Of a stretch of 64,000 bases of DNA, positions 20,601 to 28,538 are shown piece by piece. Position numbers and translations under genes: made by a program. The DNA lies in NCBI RefSeq assembly GCF_019431045.1, contig NZ_JAHXPT010000004.1:62001-126000 (forward strand), written 5' to 3'. This stretch comes from Clostridium weizhouense. Lineage in GTDB: Bacteria; Bacillota; Clostridia; Clostridiales; Clostridiaceae. Every line of letters begins with the position of its first letter. The first letter of the stretch is position 1. The notes under the pieces were generated by a model. The model worked only from the letters and a program-made list of their open reading frames with translations, was not told the origin of the DNA and did no database searches.

Positions 20601-20633
20601 ACTTCATAAAAATTTTATGAAGTACTCACCCCC
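20601..20633 (-). promoter_or_regulatory. Hairpin between Shine-Dalgarno and start codon of topA
   Basis: ACTTCATAAAA (20601-20611) and TTTTATGAAGT (20613-20623) form a perfect 11-bp stem with a one-base centre. The GGGGGTG SD is at 20627-20633, directly on the other side from the ATG at 20593. Unfolded, SD and ATG are 33 nt apart; folded, they are about 10 nt apart, close to the normal spacing. Confidence 0.55.
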
Positions 20634-20641
20634 TAAATTCT

Positions 20642-21700
20642 TTAGATTATTTTTATATAGTAATTACCAGGAAGGCAAATTATCTCATTTTTTATTTGCA
20701 TTTCAAATAATAACGCATATAAAGCCCCTCTGTCAACACAGGTATTTTTAAATATCTCATCAATATGAACCGGCGAATCCGTAATAATGTCTAAAATTTC
20801 ACTTTTTTCGGGCCTAATTGACATAGATTTTATATTTATATTAGTTCCTTCAAAAAATCTATGCAAATCTTCCACTCCTGTTAAAATTTCACATCCATCT
20901 CTTATCAGTTTATTAGATCCAGTTGATCCCTTATGTAAGATAGAACCTGGTACAACTAAAACTGGCTTACTTTGTTCTTGTGCTTTTCTAGCTGTAATCA
21001 AAGAACCACTTTTTTCTGTTGCTTCTATAACAATTACACCATCACTTAATCCACTAATTATTCTATTTCTTAGTGGGAAATTGCACTTTAACGGTGGCAT
21101 CCCAAATGGAAACTCTGAAATAATTAATCCATTTTGTATAATTTTAGAAAACAAAACTTTATTTTCTGGTGGATAAACGATATCTATGCCACATCCTAGC
21201 ACTACTATTGTTTCACCATTGTTTTCTAAAGAAGTTTTATGAGCAATAGAATCTATACCTCTTGCTCCACCGCTTATAATCGCTATATTATTAGTAATAA
21301 TCTCCTTTGTCAAGAGCTTTGTTACAGCTAAACCATAATTAGAGCACTTTCTCGCACCCACAATTGCTAAAGATTTTTTATTTATTAAATCAATATTTCC
21401 TTTATAAAACAAATAATAAGGTGGATTTTCCATTTGCCTTAACTTCTCTTTATATAAAGGATTAGAGTAGGTTATATATCCTACTCCAGTCTTATTTAAT
21501 AGTTTATTTAAATTTATTACTTCATATAACAAATTATTCTTTTCAAAATTTTTTATTTTTTTTAATAAACTTTTGTTTTGTTTTAGAATATCCTCAAAAT
21601 TATTATATATATTTTTTTCATTTTCATACTTATCTATTAATTTAATTTTTTGATTATTACTTATATCTAATAACATTAACCATAATTCATAATTCATCAT
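20642..21700 (-). CDS. dprA: DNA-processing protein DprA
   Basis: DprA loads RecA on incoming single-stranded DNA during transformation. The 352-residue protein has an N-terminal helical region, the Rossmann-like core with SLAIVGARKCSNYG, SGGARGIDSIAHK, LGCGIDIVYPPEN and SEFPFG, the KSGSLITARKAQEQ loop, and a C-terminal winged-helix (DML1-like) domain. ATG at 21700 with AAGGAG. It lies between comM and topA, as in many Firmicutes. Presence does not prove natural competence; in clostridia the gene is widely retained. Confidence 0.96.
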   Translation of the reverse strand: MMNYELWLMLLDISNNQKIKLIDKYENEKNIYNNFEDILKQNKSLLKKIKNFEKNNLLYEVINLNKLLNKTGVGYITYSNPLYKEKLRQMENPPYYLFYKGNIDLINKKSLAIVGARKCSNYGLAVTKLLTKEIITNNIAIISGGARGIDSIAHKTSLENNGETIVVLGCGIDIVYPPENKVLFSKIIQNGLIISEFPFGMPPLKCNFPLRNRIISGLSDGVIVIEATEKSGSLITARKAQEQSKPVLVVPGSILHKGSTGSNKLIRDGCEILTGVEDLHRFFEGTNINIKSMSIRPEKSEILDIITDSPVHIDEIFKNTCVDRGALYALLFEMQIKNEIICLPGNYYIKII

Positions 21701-21720
21701 ATAAATTCTCCTTTTACTAT

Positions 21721-23238
21721 TTATATAACTTCTCCATTTATATTTTTTCTATAACTAAAAGCCTCTAATATATGGCCTTCTAAAATTTCTTCACTTTTTT
21801 CTATATCTGCTATTGTTCTAGCTAGTTTAATCACCTTTCCATATCCTCTTAGTGATACACTAGAGGTATTATAATAATGTTTTAATATTTCTTCACATTT
21901 TTTACTTATCTTACATATATCAAATATATCCTTTCCTTTTATATCGGAATTATATTTATACTTAGTATTTTTGAATCTTTCTTTTTGAATTTCTCTTGCT
22001 TTCATTACATTCTGTTTCATTAATTCAGAATTATAGGAATCCTCTCTCTTTTCAATATCTTCATAATTTAATCTAGGTACAAAATTTAATATATCAATTC
22101 TATCTAACAAAGCACTTGAAAATTTTTTAAAATACTTTTTAGTATGATATCCAGAATATAATCTCTCATCTAAAATTTCATCTTGTTTTTCTTCTGTTGG
22201 ATTAAATGCACCCACCAACAAAAAATTAGCTGGCATTGTATAACTTCCACTAAGTCTATTTATATTAATATGTTTTTCTTCTAATGGTTCTCTTAATGCT
22301 TCTAAAACATCTTTTTTAAACTCTAATACTTCATCTAAAAATAATATTCCATTATGTGCTAGTGTTATTTCTCCTGCCTTAACTTCTCTTCCTCCACCAG
22401 TTAAAGCAGTTTTCGTCGTTGTATGATGTGGTGCTCTAAAAGGACGTCTTAAAACTGAATTTTTTATCATAAGACCTGATGCACTATATATCTTAGCTAC
22501 CTCTATTAATTCTTCTTTAGATAATGATGGTAGTATTGATGTTAATGCTTTTGCAAGCATTGTTTTTCCTGATCCCGGTTCCCCATACAGTAGTATATTG
22601 TGATTACCAGCAGCAGCAATTTCCAATGCCCTTTTAGATGAATACTGTCCTATAACTTCCCCATAATCTAAGATCTCGGTATTATTCTCTTTAACCTTTA
22701 AATCAGTATTCTCATAAGGAAGTAAATCATTATATGTAATATAAGAAACAACTTCTTTTAAATTGTTAAATGGATAATACTTTCCCTCTTCAAAATAATA
22801 ACTTTCTTCTAAATTTTCATAAGGAAAAATAAATTTATTTATGTCTTTATTTATCCCTTCTATTATTATTGGTATTGTTCCTTTAACGCTTTTTAATTCA
22901 CCAGATAAAGATAATTCTCCAAATACTATATGTTTATCTGTTAAATTATTTTTTATCTGTCCAGAAGCAATAAGTATTCCTAAAGCAATAGGCAAATCCA
23001 AAAGCGAACCTATTTTCTTTACATCAGCTGGTGCCAAATTAATAGTTATTCTTCCTAAAGGAAAATCAAAACCACTATTTAAAATAGCTGCCCTCACTCT
23101 TTCTTTCGATTCTTTAACAGATGTATCTGCAAGACCTACTATTGAAAACATAGGTAATCCTTTTGATATATCAACTTCTACTTCTATTAAAAATCCTTCT
23201 AAACCATTATTTGTTGCACTTATTATTTTTACAGACAT
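21721..23238 (-). CDS. comM: ComM/YifB-type Mg-chelatase-like AAA ATPase
   Basis: A 505-residue YifB/ComM AAA+ protein; ComM in Haemophilus and Vibrio is a helicase that promotes branch migration during integration of transforming DNA. The N-terminal Lon-protease-like fold carries SIVGLADTSVKESKERVRAA; the AAA module has Walker A GEPGSGKT (219-226), Walker B ILFLDEVLEF, and the C-terminal RGYGKVIKLARTIADIE. The start at 23238 has GGGGTGAT 6 nt upstream; the longer frame to 23286 has no SD. It is the first gene of a comM-dprA-topA set, with two DNA-uptake-related genes together. Confidence 0.94.
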   Translation of the reverse strand: MSVKIISATNNGLEGFLIEVEVDISKGLPMFSIVGLADTSVKESKERVRAAILNSGFDFPLGRITINLAPADVKKIGSLLDLPIALGILIASGQIKNNLTDKHIVFGELSLSGELKSVKGTIPIIIEGINKDINKFIFPYENLEESYYFEEGKYYPFNNLKEVVSYITYNDLLPYENTDLKVKENNTEILDYGEVIGQYSSKRALEIAAAGNHNILLYGEPGSGKTMLAKALTSILPSLSKEELIEVAKIYSASGLMIKNSVLRRPFRAPHHTTTKTALTGGGREVKAGEITLAHNGILFLDEVLEFKKDVLEALREPLEEKHININRLSGSYTMPANFLLVGAFNPTEEKQDEILDERLYSGYHTKKYFKKFSSALLDRIDILNFVPRLNYEDIEKREDSYNSELMKQNVMKAREIQKERFKNTKYKYNSDIKGKDIFDICKISKKCEEILKHYYNTSSVSLRGYGKVIKLARTIADIEKSEEILEGHILEAFSYRKNINGEVI

Positions 23239-23306
23239 ATATATCACCCCTTTAAGATTATAGACATAGATTTCCAAATTAATCACATCAACATATTTTT
23301 AGAAGT

Positions 23307-23366
23307 AATTTGCTTAAGCAGTATCACATAAACTAGACGATTATGCAAGCTATCATTTTTAAATAT
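23307..23366 (+). repeat. Dispersed intergenic repeat, copy 3 (upstream of comM)
   Basis: Block A (AATTTGCTTAAGCAGTATCAC, 23307-23327 when read without the last base) matches copy 2 in 18 of 21 positions and contains a perfect TGCTTAAGCA palindrome. A weaker block B (GCTATCATTTTTAAAT) follows after about 22 nt. The minus-strand promoter candidate GATACT overlaps block A. Confidence 0.45.
23320..23348 (-). promoter_or_regulatory. Candidate promoter of comM-dprA-topA
   Basis: TTGCAT (23343-23348) and GATACT (23320-23325) with a 17-nt spacer, about 80 nt upstream of the comM ATG. Confidence 0.4.
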
Positions 23367-23384
23367 AGATTTTTATAATAAAAC

Positions 23385-23418
23385 AAAAGGTTACCTTTTA
23401 TAATATTCTAATAAGAAT
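23385..23418. promoter_or_regulatory. Two palindromes in the comM-yraN divergent region
   Basis: AAAAGGTTACCTTTT (23385-23399) is a perfect 7+1+7 palindrome; 5 nt later ATTCTAATAAGAAT (23405-23418) is a 5+4+5 palindrome. They lie between the two divergent genes and could be operators; no known regulator motif was recognised. Confidence 0.35.
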
Positions 23419-23514
23419 GTATAAAGTTTCTTTAATTAGTTAAGTAATAAAATAACAATTTAAAAGTTTATACAATAATTAAAACTTAATGATATACTTT
23501 AGGAGACTTTATTA

Positions 23515-23886
23515 ATGAAAAAATTAAACAAAGGTATTGGTGACTATTGCGAATTATTAGCAAAGAACTATTTACTTAATAATAAGTACACAATTTTAGA
23601 GTGTAATTTTAGAAATTTTTTAGGTGAGATAGATATTATCTGCTTAAAGAATGATCTATTAATAATATTCGAAGTAAAAGGAAGGTATAATTGTAATTAT
23701 GGAATGCCAAAGGAAGCTGTATCTATTTCTAAACAAAATTCTATAATAAAAGTTACTAAATCATATATTGCATATAAAAATCTTCAATATATAAATGTAA
23801 GATTTGATGTTATTGAAGTATATTTAAATTCACATAATCAGTCATTTAAAATTAATCACTTAAAAGATGCTTTTAGATTATATTAA
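23515..23886 (+). CDS. YraN family protein (UPF0102, endonuclease-like fold)
   Basis: A 123-residue YraN/UPF0102 protein. It begins with NKGIGDYCELLAKNYLL and carries the restriction-endonuclease-like core: E (in CNFRNFLGEIDIICLK), and EVKGRY, corresponding to the D-ExK pattern. Function in the cell is not established; a role in Holliday-junction or other DNA processing has been suggested for the family from its fold. ATG with AGGAG at 10-nt spacing. It is one of few plus-strand genes, divergent from comM and convergent with rnhB; in many bacteria yraN lies next to rnhB. Confidence 0.9.
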   Translation: MKKLNKGIGDYCELLAKNYLLNNKYTILECNFRNFLGEIDIICLKNDLLIIFEVKGRYNCNYGMPKEAVSISKQNSIIKVTKSYIAYKNLQYINVRFDVIEVYLNSHNQSFKINHLKDAFRLY

Positions 23887-23891
23887 AAATC

Positions 23892-23922
23892 GTCCTACAA
23901 ATGTTTTTTACATTTATAGGAC
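23892..23922. terminator. Bidirectional terminator between yraN and rnhB
   Basis: A 13-bp stem (23892-23904 with 23910-23922, one A-C mismatch on plus, G-U on minus), 5-nt loop. Both sides have T-rich tails (AATTTTTTATT on plus, GATTTTTAAT on minus), fitting two convergent genes. Confidence 0.85.
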
Positions 23923-23941
23923 AATTTTTTATTATACATTA

Positions 23942-24769
23942 TTAATTATTATCAGATAAAATTTTAGTTAAAAAACTATCTCTATGTATATCACACTTTC
24001 CATATTTTTTTAATCCATCTATATGTTTTTGTGTTCCATATCCCATATTATTTTCAAAATCGTAATAAGGATATTTTAAAGCATATTCGCTCATAAGCTT
24101 ATCTCTATAAACTTTAGCAAGTATTGAAGCTGCAGCAATACTTGCACTTTTAGTATCTCCTTTTATTACAGATTTATTGTCTATTTTTACATTCTTAATT
24201 AAATATCCATCTGATAAAACTAAGTCTGGTTTTATTTCTAAAGAATTACATGAATCTAAAAAAACCTTATTATTTGAAAAAGCTATTCCTTTCTGATCTA
24301 TTTCATAATTTGATGAAATACCTATATGATATGCTAATGCTTTTTCTTTAATAATTTCTGCAAGCTCTTCTCTTTTGCTAGGTTTTAACTTCTTTGAATC
24401 ATTTAAATACAAAATTAAATTTTCTTCTAATACATCTAAATCTAAAATAACAGCGCAAGCAACAATCGGTCCTGCTAAAGGTCCTCTTCCAACCTCGTCA
24501 ACCCCGGCAATAATCTTGTAATCTCCAAAAGATTTATCAAAATTATACATTGTTCTTACTCTTTTAATTTCATTTAAATATAAATCTAATTCTTTCTTTA
24601 TATTATTGCCTAGTGAAGATACATTTTTTCTTTTATCGTTTAATAAAACTTTAATTAATTCTATTAATTCTTTATTTTTATAATTTTCTTGAATGGAAAT
24701 GCAACTTATTTCTTCTTTTATATTCTTATATGATAATTTACTTATGTCATAATTAAGAAAGTTCTTCAT
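23942..24769 (-). CDS. rnhB: Ribonuclease HII
   Basis: RNase HII removes ribonucleotides from DNA and RNA-DNA hybrids. The 275-residue protein has the active-site start GVDEVGRGPLAGP (89 onwards; D and E of DEVGRG), a further catalytic Asp in LNDSKKLKPSKR and one in VLSDGY, and the KVYRDKLM segment. About 85 extra residues precede the catalytic core, as in other Firmicute RNase HII proteins. The ATG at 24769 is preceded by AGGTG 6 nt upstream; it overlaps the end of rbgA by 17 nt, suggesting coupled translation. Confidence 0.96.
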   Translation of the reverse strand: MKNFLNYDISKLSYKNIKEEISCISIQENYKNKELIELIKVLLNDKRKNVSSLGNNIKKELDLYLNEIKRVRTMYNFDKSFGDYKIIAGVDEVGRGPLAGPIVACAVILDLDVLEENLILYLNDSKKLKPSKREELAEIIKEKALAYHIGISSNYEIDQKGIAFSNNKVFLDSCNSLEIKPDLVLSDGYLIKNVKIDNKSVIKGDTKSASIAAASILAKVYRDKLMSEYALKYPYYDFENNMGYGTQKHIDGLKKYGKCDIHRDSFLTKILSDNN

Positions 24770-25619
24770 TTTTAACACCTGGACGTTCTAATGATATTTT
24801 TCCGATTTTTCCACCTCTAAATTCATCTAATAAAATAACTGCTATTCTATTATAGTTAATTTGACCACCTGAAATTAAAGCACCTCTTTTTCTTGCTATA
24901 GCATTTAAAGTTTCTAATGGATCTTCAAAAGTTTCTGATATCTTATATCTCTCTTTTAATTTATCACCATAATACATTTGTAGTCTTTCAACAAGCTTAT
25001 AAGAAAGTTCTTCTATATCCATTATTTCGTCTTTTATAGCTCCTGTAAAGGCTAAATTTAAAGCTGTTTCATCATCTTCAAATTTAGGCCATAATACTCC
25101 TGGAGTATCTAAAAGCTCTATTCCTATAGAAGTCTTTATCCATTGTTTACTCTTAGTAACCCCTGGTCTATCTCCAGTCTTAGCTATACTGTTTCTAGCC
25201 ATTTTATTAATAAAAGTTGATTTACCTACATTAGGAATACCTACTACCATAACTCTAGTTGTTATATTAACCATTCCCTTTGATTTTAACCTATCATGTT
25301 TTTCTTTTAGTAATGATAATAACATTGGTTTAATAGCCTTTAATCCATCACCTTTTAAACAGTTTACTTCTAATACCTTAACTTCTTCTTTTGTCAAGTC
25401 TTTAATCCAATCTTTTGTAACTTTATCTTCTGTTAAATCACTTTTATTTAAAAGTATTATTCTTGGCTTACCTTTTAATAAATTGTCAATATCAGGATTA
25501 GCTGAGCTTCTTGGGATTCTAGCATCTCTTATTTCTATAACAGCATCAACTAACTTTAAATTTTCTTTTATTTCTCTTTGGGTTTTTTTCATATGCCCTG
25601 GGAACCAATTAATTGCCAT
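24753..25619 (-). CDS. rbgA: Ribosome biogenesis GTPase RbgA (YlqF)
   Basis: RbgA is needed for late assembly of the 50S subunit. It is a circularly permuted GTPase: G4 (NKSD, 58-61) precedes G1 (GIPNVGKST, 127-135) and G3 (DTPG, 171-174). The N-terminal INWFPGHM motif is diagnostic, and the C-terminal domain contacts rRNA. Length 288 matches B. subtilis. It lies between rplS and rnhB, the conserved order, but tandem terminators after rplS mean it must have its own promoter or depend on readthrough. Confidence 0.97.
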   Translation of the reverse strand: MAINWFPGHMKKTQREIKENLKLVDAVIEIRDARIPRSSANPDIDNLLKGKPRIILLNKSDLTEDKVTKDWIKDLTKEEVKVLEVNCLKGDGLKAIKPMLLSLLKEKHDRLKSKGMVNITTRVMVVGIPNVGKSTFINKMARNSIAKTGDRPGVTKSKQWIKTSIGIELLDTPGVLWPKFEDDETALNLAFTGAIKDEIMDIEELSYKLVERLQMYYGDKLKERYKISETFEDPLETLNAIARKRGALISGGQINYNRIAVILLDEFRGGKIGKISLERPGVKNEELS

Positions 25620-25845
25620 TTGTTATTCCTCCTTTTAATTAACTATCTATTTTTGCAAACTAAATTTTTATTTTTTATTCTTTAGAGTATTTAGATTTAT
25701 TTTCTCTAAATTTCGTTTGATAAAATTATCTTAAATTCTAATTTTTATATCTATTACGAATTTACATCTAAAGTAAAATCATAAAAAGTAACATTAAATA
25801 AAAAGGGATAATTGTAACATCTTTATAATATTCTAAAGAATAAAA
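25620..25845. other. A+T-rich spacer upstream of rbgA
   Basis: About 225 nt with no ORF and no clear promoter. TTTAGAG (near 25681) and CTCTAAA (near 25706) are complementary and could form a weak hairpin. The rbgA SD (AAGGAGG) is at its lower end. Confidence 0.4.
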
Positions 25846-25862
25846 GGGGGCTTAAAGCCCCC
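25846..25862 (-). terminator. Second terminator after rplS
   Basis: A GC-rich stem GGGGGCT/AGCCCCC (25846-25852, 25856-25862) with a 3-nt loop, followed on the minus strand by TTTTATTC. Confidence 0.75.
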
Positions 25863-25894
25863 AATCAGCATACTTTTTATTTAATATAGAAAAA

Positions 25895-25920
25895 AAGAGG
25901 ACTGAAACAGTCCACCTTTT
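25895..25920 (-). terminator. First terminator after rplS
   Basis: Stem GGACTG/CAGTCC (25899-25904, 25908-25913) extended by A-T pairs, 3-nt loop, minus-strand run of seven T residues. It starts 8 nt after the rplS stop, and a second terminator follows about 35 nt later. Confidence 0.85.
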
Positions 25921-25927
25921 AATCTAA

Positions 25928-26278
25928 CTATCTAGTTAATAATTCTTTAACTTTTGCAGCCTTACCAACTCTATCTCTTAAGTAGTAAAGTTTAGCTCTT
26001 CTTACTTTACCTCTTCTTGAGATTTCGATCTTTTCGATTATTGGTGCATGCATTGGGAATGTTCTTTCAACACCACATCCATAAGCAACTCTTCTTACAG
26101 TGAAAGTTTCTCTTAATCCACCGTTTTGTTTCTTAATTACAGTACCTTCGAACATTTGTACTCTTTCTCTTGTACCTTCTTTAACTTTAACATAAACTTT
26201 TACGTTATCACCAATTTTAAAGTTTGGTATGTCAGTTCTTAATTGTTCAGCTTCAATAGCTCTTATTATTTCGTTCAT
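25928..26278 (-). CDS. rplS: 50S ribosomal protein L19
   Basis: L19 lies at the 30S-50S interface. The 116-residue protein starts [20 protein letters not shown] and contains [21 protein letters not shown] and the C-terminal [21 protein letters not shown], all diagnostic. The start is at 26278, with GGAGG 9 nt upstream; the frame stays open for 39 further codons upstream but that part is the untranslated leader and promoter. It has its own promoter just downstream of trmD and two terminators. Confidence 0.97.
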   Translation of the reverse strand: MNEIIRAIEAEQLRTDIPNFKIGDNVKVYVKVKEGTRERVQMFEGTVIKKQNGGLRETFTVRRVAYGCGVERTFPMHAPIIEKIEISRRGKVRRAKLYYLRDRVGKAAKVKELLTR

Positions 26279-26357
26279 TGTGCATTCCCTCCTTAAAAGA
26301 TAATTTGACGCTCTTAACAGAATTTCTACATGACAGAGGAACGCCCGTACTAGCACA
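26279..26357 (-). promoter_or_regulatory. L19 leader RNA upstream of rplS
   Basis: The roughly 79-nt transcript leader upstream of rplS contains the conserved-looking stretch GCTAGTACGGGCGTTCCTCT and complementary closing segments GAC/GTC and CTCT/AGAG around a loop. Position and size match the L19 leader family known in Firmicutes, in which L19 is thought to bind its own mRNA. I have not folded or aligned it, so the match is by position and pattern only. Confidence 0.55.
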
Positions 26358-26363
26358 GAGTCA

Positions 26364-26392
26364 ATAATAACATATTTTTTTATATGTTTCAA
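26364..26392 (-). promoter_or_regulatory. Promoter of rplS
   Basis: TTGAAA (26387-26392), 17 nt, TATTAT (26364-26369), located immediately after the trmD stop codon and about 85 nt upstream of the rplS ATG. Confidence 0.7.
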
Positions 26393-26398
26393 CATAAT

Positions 26399-27115
26399 TT
26401 ATTTATTTTTTATTCCCAAAAGTTTTTTATCTTCTTTTGTTAAGTTAATATTCTTATATAAGTCAGATCTTCTTTGTTTTGTTATATTTAATGATTGCAA
26501 CCTTCGCCATTTTCTTATATTTTCATGATGACCTGATAAAAGTATATCTGGTACACTTTCACCTTCAAATTCATGTGGTCTTGTATACTGAGGATATTCT
26601 AAAAGACCATCTGAAAATGATTCTTCCATAAAACTTTCTTCTTTTCCTAAAACTCCTGGTATAAGTCTAAGTATAGAATCAATAACTGGAATTGCAGCCA
26701 TCTCACCACCTGTTAAAATAAAATCACCTAAAGAAAATTCCATATCAATATGTTTATATACACGTTCATCTATTCCCTCATAATGCCCACACAAAAATAT
26801 TAATCCCTCTTCTTTTGATAATTCTTTTGCAACTTCTTGATTAAATGTTTTTCCTCTGGGTCCTAAAAAAATCACCTTAGCATTATTGGTTTCTTTCGCA
26901 GCCTTTATTGTATCTACAATAGGTTGAGGAGCCATAACCATACCTGCCCCTCCACCATATGGATAATCATCTACTTTTTTATGCTTACTTAAAGTATAAT
27001 CACGTATATTAAATATATCAAAATTTATTATATTATTTTCTTGCGCTCTTCCTATAATGCTATGATTAAAAATCGAAAACATTTCCGGAAATAATGTAAG
27101 TATACTAATCTTCAT
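26399..27115 (-). CDS. trmD: tRNA (guanine37-N1)-methyltransferase TrmD
   Basis: TrmD methylates G37 next to the anticodon, preventing frameshifting. The 238-residue SPOUT-family protein shows [11 protein letters not shown] at the N terminus, the knot region with [12 protein letters not shown] and [16 protein letters not shown], and the basic C-terminal domain. The start at 27115 lies inside the end of rimM (overlap 11 nt); a longer reading frame would have no SD. The order rimM-trmD-rplS downstream of rpsP is widely conserved. Confidence 0.98.
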   Translation of the reverse strand: MKISILTLFPEMFSIFNHSIIGRAQENNIINFDIFNIRDYTLSKHKKVDDYPYGGGAGMVMAPQPIVDTIKAAKETNNAKVIFLGPRGKTFNQEVAKELSKEEGLIFLCGHYEGIDERVYKHIDMEFSLGDFILTGGEMAAIPVIDSILRLIPGVLGKEESFMEESFSDGLLEYPQYTRPHEFEGESVPDILLSGHHENIRKWRRLQSLNITKQRRSDLYKNINLTKEDKKLLGIKNK

Positions 27116-27602
27116 CTTGCCACTGTCCAACTGGTTTAATTACTATTTTCTTTTCTGTTATATCAATATCTAGAACTATATCTTTTAAAACAGGAATTAA
27201 TAATTCTTTAGGTTGCTTTATCCAATATACATCATTATTTGGAGTATTAATTACATCAAATATTTTTCCTAATTCTACTCCTTCAGTATCATAAACATCA
27301 CAACCTATTAGATCTACAATATAATATGTATCTTCTTCAAGTGGCTGTTGCTCATTTCTAGGTGTCTCAATATATTTTTGTTTATAAGTTTCAGCATCAT
27401 TCATAGAATCTATACCTTCTATTTTTAAAATAACTCTATCTTTTTGAAATTTAACACTTTGTATTTTTCGTTCTTCACCATTAATTAAAACAGTTTTTAA
27501 CTTTTTAAACTTTTTAACATCATCAGTTAATGGATATACCTTAACTTCTCCTTTAATTCCATGAGTATTTATTATTTGTCCAATCTTAAATAATTCTTCC
27601 AA
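27105..27602 (-). CDS. rimM: 16S rRNA processing protein RimM
   Basis: RimM assists maturation of the 30S head and binds S19. The 165-residue protein has the N-terminal [20 protein letters not shown] motif and a C-terminal PRC-barrel domain. I choose a TTG start at 27602, with GGAAGTG 6 nt upstream; an upstream ATG (27740) would add 46 residues that do not resemble RimM. The terminator after khpA separates it from rpsP, so a promoter is expected in the 340-nt A+T-rich region upstream. Confidence 0.94.
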   Translation of the reverse strand: MEELFKIGQIINTHGIKGEVKVYPLTDDVKKFKKLKTVLINGEERKIQSVKFQKDRVILKIEGIDSMNDAETYKQKYIETPRNEQQPLEEDTYYIVDLIGCDVYDTEGVELGKIFDVINTPNNDVYWIKQPKELLIPVLKDIVLDIDITEKKIVIKPVGQWQDED

Positions 27603-27941
27603 TATTTTCACTTCCTTCAGCTTTATGTTTAATTCATATATTTTAATCAATGTTGATATTTTATTATAATATATAAGTTCCAATAAAGTTTGTTCATTAA
27701 TATAAATCTTAAAATATTTATAAACGTTATGACTCACCAATATAGTGAGAAACTTATATAAAAAATTTATGATATATATGCTTCTAATTAGATATTGTTA
27801 ATTAAAGATATAATTTTTTATAAAAATTATATAAAAGATTATAAATGTATTAACTTAATTAGAACATATATATTAACATAGCTTTTTATACTAAAATATC
27901 AACACTGATTTTAAAATATAATCTTTATTTTAAATGCTTAA
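27603..27941. other. A+T-rich spacer upstream of rimM
   Basis: About 340 nt without a convincing gene. It contains a small hairpin CTCAC/GTGAG (27733-27737, 27745-27749) and several TATAAT-like hexamers (for example near 27670) but none with a good -35 at 17 nt. The rimM promoter should be here. An in-frame extension of rimM covers part of it but lacks any protein similarity I recognise. Confidence 0.4.
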
Positions 27942-27969
27942 AAAGAGTTAGGAATAACCCTAACTCTTT
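27942..27969 (-). terminator. Intrinsic terminator of the smc-khpA cluster
   Basis: A perfect 11-bp stem (AAAGAGTTAGG at 27942-27952 with CCTAACTCTTT at 27959-27969), 6-nt loop, minus-strand tail TTTTTAAG, just after the khpA stop. Confidence 0.85.
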
Positions 27970-27973
27970 ATTT

Positions 27974-28201
27974 TTAAATAATTTCTACTATAACTCGTTT
28001 ATTTTGTTTGATGGCTACAGATTTTATAACGGTTCTTATTGCTTTTGCTATTCTTCCTTGCTTACCAATAACCCTGCCCATATCTTCTGGGGCTACTTTC
28101 AATTCTAAAATTATCGATTGTTCTCCAATTATTTCATTAACAGTAACTTCATCTGGATTATCAACAAGTGATTTAGCTATAAACTCAACTAATTCCTTCA
28201 T
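27974..28201 (-). CDS. khpA: KH-domain RNA-binding protein KhpA (YlqC)
   Basis: A 75-residue single KH-domain protein with the GxxG loop GKQG in the segment GRVIGKQGRIAKAIRTVI. In Streptococcus and other Firmicutes KhpA pairs with KhpB (Jag) and affects cell elongation and RNA stability. It follows rpsP, its conserved place between rpsP and rimM. A 12-bp hairpin in the 48-nt gap overlaps the AGAGG ribosome site, and the SD-ATG spacing is only 3 nt, so translation is probably weak or controlled. Confidence 0.95.
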   Translation of the reverse strand: MKELVEFIAKSLVDNPDEVTVNEIIGEQSIILELKVAPEDMGRVIGKQGRIAKAIRTVIKSVAIKQNKRVIVEII

Positions 28202-28206
28202 AAACC

Positions 28207-28233
28207 TCTATAATTAGTATTACTAATTATAGA
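28207..28233 (-). promoter_or_regulatory. Hairpin overlapping the khpA ribosome site
   Basis: A perfect 12-bp stem (TCTATAATTAGT at 28207-28218 with its complement at 28222-28233) and a 3-nt loop between rpsP and khpA. The minus-strand 3' arm ends in AGA, the first three bases of the khpA SD AGAGG (28205-28209). No U-tract follows, so it is not a terminator. Confidence 0.5.
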
Positions 28234-28249
28234 CTTCACCTCCACAAAA

Positions 28250-28495
28250 TTACTTGCTAATACCTGCTTGAGCAAAAAGCTTTTTAACTACATCTGTTGG
28301 TTGTGCACCATCTTGTAACCATTTGTTAGCTTTTTCTTCGTTAATCTTAACTTCAGCTGGTTCAGTTATTGGATTGTAGTAACCAATTTCTTCGATGAAT
28401 CTACCATCTCTTGGACTTCTTGAATCTGCAACAACTACTCTGTAGAAAGGTGCTTTTTTAGCTCCCATTCTTCTTAATCTAATTTTAACTGCCAT
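28250..28495 (-). CDS. rpsP: 30S ribosomal protein S16
   Basis: An 81-residue S16 with the diagnostic start [26 protein letters not shown]16 binds 16S rRNA early and stabilises the 30S body. It lies 43 nt after ffh with a GGAGGTG site and is followed by khpA. The ffh-rpsP-khpA-rimM-trmD-rplS order is conserved in Firmicutes, although here terminators split it into three units. Confidence 0.98.
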   Translation of the reverse strand: MAVKIRLRRMGAKKAPFYRVVVADSRSPRDGRFIEEIGYYNPITEPAEVKINEEKANKWLQDGAQPTDVVKKLFAQAGISK

Positions 28496-28538
28496 TTTAA
28501 TTTCACCTCCTTCAAAAATAACTATCTATAATTCTACT

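Noticed and set aside
23239-23286. 16-residue N-terminal extension of ComM
   Set aside because: It runs through the GGGGTGAT ribosome site of the better start.
26279-26395. 39-residue N-terminal extension of L19
   Set aside because: Covers the promoter and leader; the SD and family alignment put the start at 26278.
27603-27740. 46-residue N-terminal extension of RimM
   Set aside because: No SD for the upstream ATG, and RimM proteins begin close to the FKIGQI motif; TTG at 27602 has an SD.
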